The translations under genes and the position numbers were made by a program. From Parapedobacter sp. SGR-10 (GTDB taxonomy: Bacteria; Bacteroidota; Bacteroidia; Sphingobacteriales; Sphingobacteriaceae), in NCBI RefSeq assembly GCF_011030405.1, contig NZ_JAAJTJ010000014.1:1-64000 (forward strand): DNA of 64,000 bases, in the 5' to 3' direction. Positions 61,547 to 64,000 of this stretch are shown here, piece after piece (position 1 is the first letter of the stretch; the number at the start of each line of letters is the position of its first letter). Under the pieces are notes generated by a model. The model worked only from the letters and a program-made list of their open reading frames with translations, was not told where the DNA came from and did no database searches.

Positions 61547-64000
61547 ATGAAGAGAAGTAGTGCTATTACGAGGGGAGGATGGGTCAAAAACCGATTTCTA
61601 CGGAAACTGTCCTCATCGTGTTTTGCCAAAGGGTACGGATATATGTCACTCAAACAGATGCAATGTCTTGTTTTGTTTGCATTGATCCATCTATTCATGT
61701 CCTCGGCTATACCGGCGCAGATCGTCACGATCAAGCAAAAAAGCGTGACGTTAAAATCATTTATGGATTTTATCACGCAAAAGAGCAAGTATAGATTTAT
61801 CTATACGGACAATGATCTGGTCTTGGCCAAACGAAAAGATCTATTCATTGAGAATACGGAAGTAGAAAAGGTGTTGGGCATTTACTTCAAAGATCAACCT
61901 TTAAACTACAAGATCGTAGATCGCAATATTGTCATCAGTCCAAGAAGTACCAAACCTTCTGGGGCTACATCTTCAGGCACAAAACCTCCGACTGCATTAG
62001 CGCAGGCTTCTGTCCATGGAAAGGTATTGTTGCAGTTGGGAGATAAGCAGGAGACGGGTGTAGGGGTTACCGTCACAGTAAAAGGGACGAATAGACGAGC
62101 TTTTACCAATGATCAAGGTAACTTTACGATCAACGCCAAAACGGGTGATATACTTGTATTTACGTATTTGGGTTACAGTACACGGGAGGTGAAAGTCGCG
62201 TCGATATCAACAGCAATCAATATCACGCTGCAGGAGGACGTTGTAGGGTTGGATGACGTTGTCGTCACCGGATACCAGGTACAGGAAAAAAGAACAATCA
62301 CGGGCTCTATGTCCCAGATCAAAGCGGAAGATTTTGAGGGTATGCCTATACAGTCCTTTGACCAGGCTATGCAGGGTCGGATGGCGGGGGTTCTGGTACA
62401 AGGTGTATCCGGTGTACCCGGCGGCCCACTCAAAGTAGAAATCCGTGGACAAGGTTCCATCTCTGCCGGAACCAATCCATTGTATATCGTGGATGGAGTG
62501 GAGATCAACTCTGAAGACGCGGCCACCAACATCAATGCTGCCAATCCACTATCTTTTTTGAATCCGGATGATATAGAATCCATAGAAGTCTTGAAAGATG
62601 CGGCGGCGGCCTCAATCTACGGTGCGCAGGCTGCCAATGGGGTGGTGTTGATCACGACCAAATCCGGCAAAGCGGGCAGTACCAAGTTCAGTGCGGAGTA
62701 TTATACAGGTATGACTTCACCTATTCAATTGTTGCAGGTCATGAACACACAGCAGTATCTGACGGTACGGATGGAGGCTATGGCCAATTTCAACCCGGCC
62801 TGGTCACCCGAGAGAGTGCGTTCTGAGGTATTGGCCGAAAGCCAGTTGCCTGTGACGATGACAGATGCAGAGATTGCTGCTCTTCCATCTTATGATTGGC
62901 AGAACGAGGCTTACCAAAACGGGCAGGCACATAATGTGCTGATGACGATGTCTGGAGGAACGGAAAAGACAACTTTCCGTCTGTCGGGTTCGTACAATGC
63001 GACTGAAGGGAATGTCATCGGTAACAATTTCAACCGTGGAACAATGAACCTACGGGTTAATCACGATATCAATCGGAAAATGAAATTACAGGCTACGAGT
63101 AATCTCAGCCATATCGTACAGAATGGTAGTTATCGTTCGTGGGGGTCTTATGCGTACCTGTCTTCTCCGCAGTTTACAGCACCTTACATGCTTCCGTTTC
63201 TACCTATCTACAACGAGGACGGAAGTTTCAATGCACCTGTAGAGCGGTTCCCAGGAGGATATCCATACAATGCGATACAGGTGACAGACGTGAATACGCA
63301 ACAGTCTAGAACGGCGAATTTGCTGACTAACTTGCGGTACACGTACGACATCACGAAGACATTAAAGTTTGAATCACGCTTGGGGCTGAACTATCGTATC
63401 TTGCGTACTGAATTTTATATAGACCCTCGTACACAGGAAGCTTATGCAAGACAGGGGTACAAATCATTTAGGGTACAGCCGTCGACGACTTTTACGACCT
63501 CACATACATTGGCTTACAATAAATCCATTCGCAATACACACAATATCAATGCTTTGGTTGGTGCTGAGTTTAGGGATTATCAACTATATAGGGCTTCCGG
63601 TACATCCGAAGGCTTCCCTTCCTACCAGTTTAGATATCTATCCGCAGCCTCTACGATATTGGGCGCAGAAGAAACCTGGTTTGGCAATAGGCGCTTGGGC
63701 TTCTTCTCCCAGGCCAACTACAACTATAAGAAAAAGCTGATGTTGAGCGGAGTACTTCGCTACGATGGATCCTCCAGATTTGGTGCAGACAATCGTTTCG
63801 GACTATTCCCCTCGGTATCTGCCGGCTGGGATATGGCACGTGAGCGGTTTGTCAGAAATATCAGCTGGTTACAGCAGTTGAAACTTAGGGCAAGTTACGG
63901 AGTGACCGGAAATAGTGAGATTCCTAACTTTGCTTCGCTCTCTCTGTGGAATGGTTCGGGATCCTATGGTGGAGAACCCGGTACACGGACCACACAGATA
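61547..64000 (+). CDS. SusC/RagA TonB-linked transporter with STN domain (partial, cut by window end)
   Basis: The frame from ATG 61547 stays open for 818 codons to the end of the window, so the 3' part of the gene is missing. A positively charged N-terminus leads to a hydrophobic signal (about 38-58, ending P-A-Q). An STN domain follows (about 60-130, I-K-Q-K-S-V-T-L-K-S-F-M-D-F-I-T), then a carboxypeptidase-regulatory-like domain (about 150-230), the T-G-Y-Q-V-Q-E-K-R-T-I-T-G-S plug start, L-Y-I-V-D-G-V and A-A-A-S-I-Y-G-A-Q-A-A-N-G-V-V, and the first barrel strands. It should receive signals for the ECF/FecR pair at 59.6-61.5 kb. Confidence 0.94.
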   Translation, partial: MKRSSAITRGGWVKNRFLRKLSSSCFAKGYGYMSLKQMQCLVLFALIHLFMSSAIPAQIVTIKQKSVTLKSFMDFITQKSKYRFIYTDNDLVLAKRKDLFIENTEVEKVLGIYFKDQPLNYKIVDRNIVISPRSTKPSGATSSGTKPPTALAQASVHGKVLLQLGDKQETGVGVTVTVKGTNRRAFTNDQGNFTINAKTGDILVFTYLGYSTREVKVASISTAINITLQEDVVGLDDVVVTGYQVQEKRTITGSMSQIKAEDFEGMPIQSFDQAMQGRMAGVLVQGVSGVPGGPLKVEIRGQGSISAGTNPLYIVDGVEINSEDAATNINAANPLSFLNPDDIESIEVLKDAAAASIYGAQAANGVVLITTKSGKAGSTKFSAEYYTGMTSPIQLLQVMNTQQYLTVRMEAMANFNPAWSPERVRSEVLAESQLPVTMTDAEIAALPSYDWQNEAYQNGQAHNVLMTMSGGTEKTTFRLSGSYNATEGNVIGNNFNRGTMNLRVNHDINRKMKLQATSNLSHIVQNGSYRSWGSYAYLSSPQFTAPYMLPFLPIYNEDGSFNAPVERFPGGYPYNAIQVTDVNTQQSRTANLLTNLRYTYDITKTLKFESRLGLNYRILRTEFYIDPRTQEAYARQGYKSFRVQPSTTFTTSHTLAYNKSIRNTHNINALVGAEFRDYQLYRASGTSEGFPSYQFRYLSAASTILGAEETWFGNRRLGFFSQANYNYKKKLMLSGVLRYDGSSRFGADNRFGLFPSVSAGWDMARERFVRNISWLQQLKLRASYGVTGNSEIPNFASLSLWNGSGSYGGEPGTRTTQI

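Overview
The window looks like a chromosomal segment from a member of the Bacteroidota, most likely Sphingobacteriaceae (a Sphingobacterium- or Pedobacter-like organism). The evidence is two ECF sigma / FecR anti-sigma / SusC sets, a SusC-SusD polysaccharide locus, SusC proteins with the long N-terminus and STN domain typical of that family, the four-gene ligase-associated DNA repair cassette, and many promoters of the Bacteroidota type (TTTG, about 19-20 nt, TAnnTTTG). I saw no phage, insertion sequence or CRISPR array.

Layout. 0.1-2.2 kb: minus-strand operon of an AraC regulator, a DUF1080 lipoprotein and an SRPBCC protein. 2.4-8.9 kb: housekeeping and central carbon genes (acetate/succinate CoA-transferase, rpsT, a TrmH-like RNA methyltransferase, sucD, ppc). 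9.2-23.6 kb: a complete polysaccharide-utilisation locus: ECF sigma, FecR, SusC, SusD with an unusual glycine-rich insertion, a DUF5017 lipoprotein, a multidomain TIM-barrel protein, a GH20 hexosaminidase and a large lipoprotein with an internally duplicated module. The GH20 suggests an N-acetylhexosamine-containing glycan. 23.9-26.5 kb: a His-rich lipoprotein, a Gfo/Idh/MocA oxidoreductase and a Ppx/GppA phosphatase. 26.6 kb: tRNA-Leu(GAG) followed by an odd, highly structured spacer. 26.9-32.7 kb: the DNA repair cassette (exonuclease, ATP-dependent ligase, helicase, PdeM phosphoesterase). 33-37.3 kb: two more Gfo/Idh/MocA proteins, a deoxynucleoside kinase and trpS, then tRNA-Arg(CCG). 37.5-40.9 kb: a His-rich operon built around a ZnuD-like TonB receptor, with an inverted repeat over its promoter that looks like a metal-responsive operator. 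40.9-54 kb: xerD, an M16 peptidase, an outer-membrane barrel protein, aroQ, an MFS efflux pump, lgt, an M42 peptidase, a DUF3467 protein, asnA, an IscA-type protein and a cysteine desulfurase. 54-59.3 kb: MscS, a tiny 48-aa gene, and a GH130 / alpha-alpha barrel / GT4 cluster. 59.6-64 kb: a second ECF sigma, FecR and a SusC cut by the window end.

The intergenic DNA is unusual. At least three families of short sequence occur twice in the window. One is a promoter-bearing element that sits at the same spacing in front of lgt and in front of a His-rich lipoprotein gene. There is also a MITE-like element with 11-bp terminal inverted repeats, many clear intrinsic terminators, and two genes that appear to have leaderless transcripts.

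The best candidates for undescribed biology are the metal locus at 37.5-40.9 kb, the glycan locus at 9.2-23.6 kb with its duplicated lipoprotein, the GH130/GT4 cluster, and the shared promoter element. All functions are read from sequence motifs and family knowledge; no database search was run.
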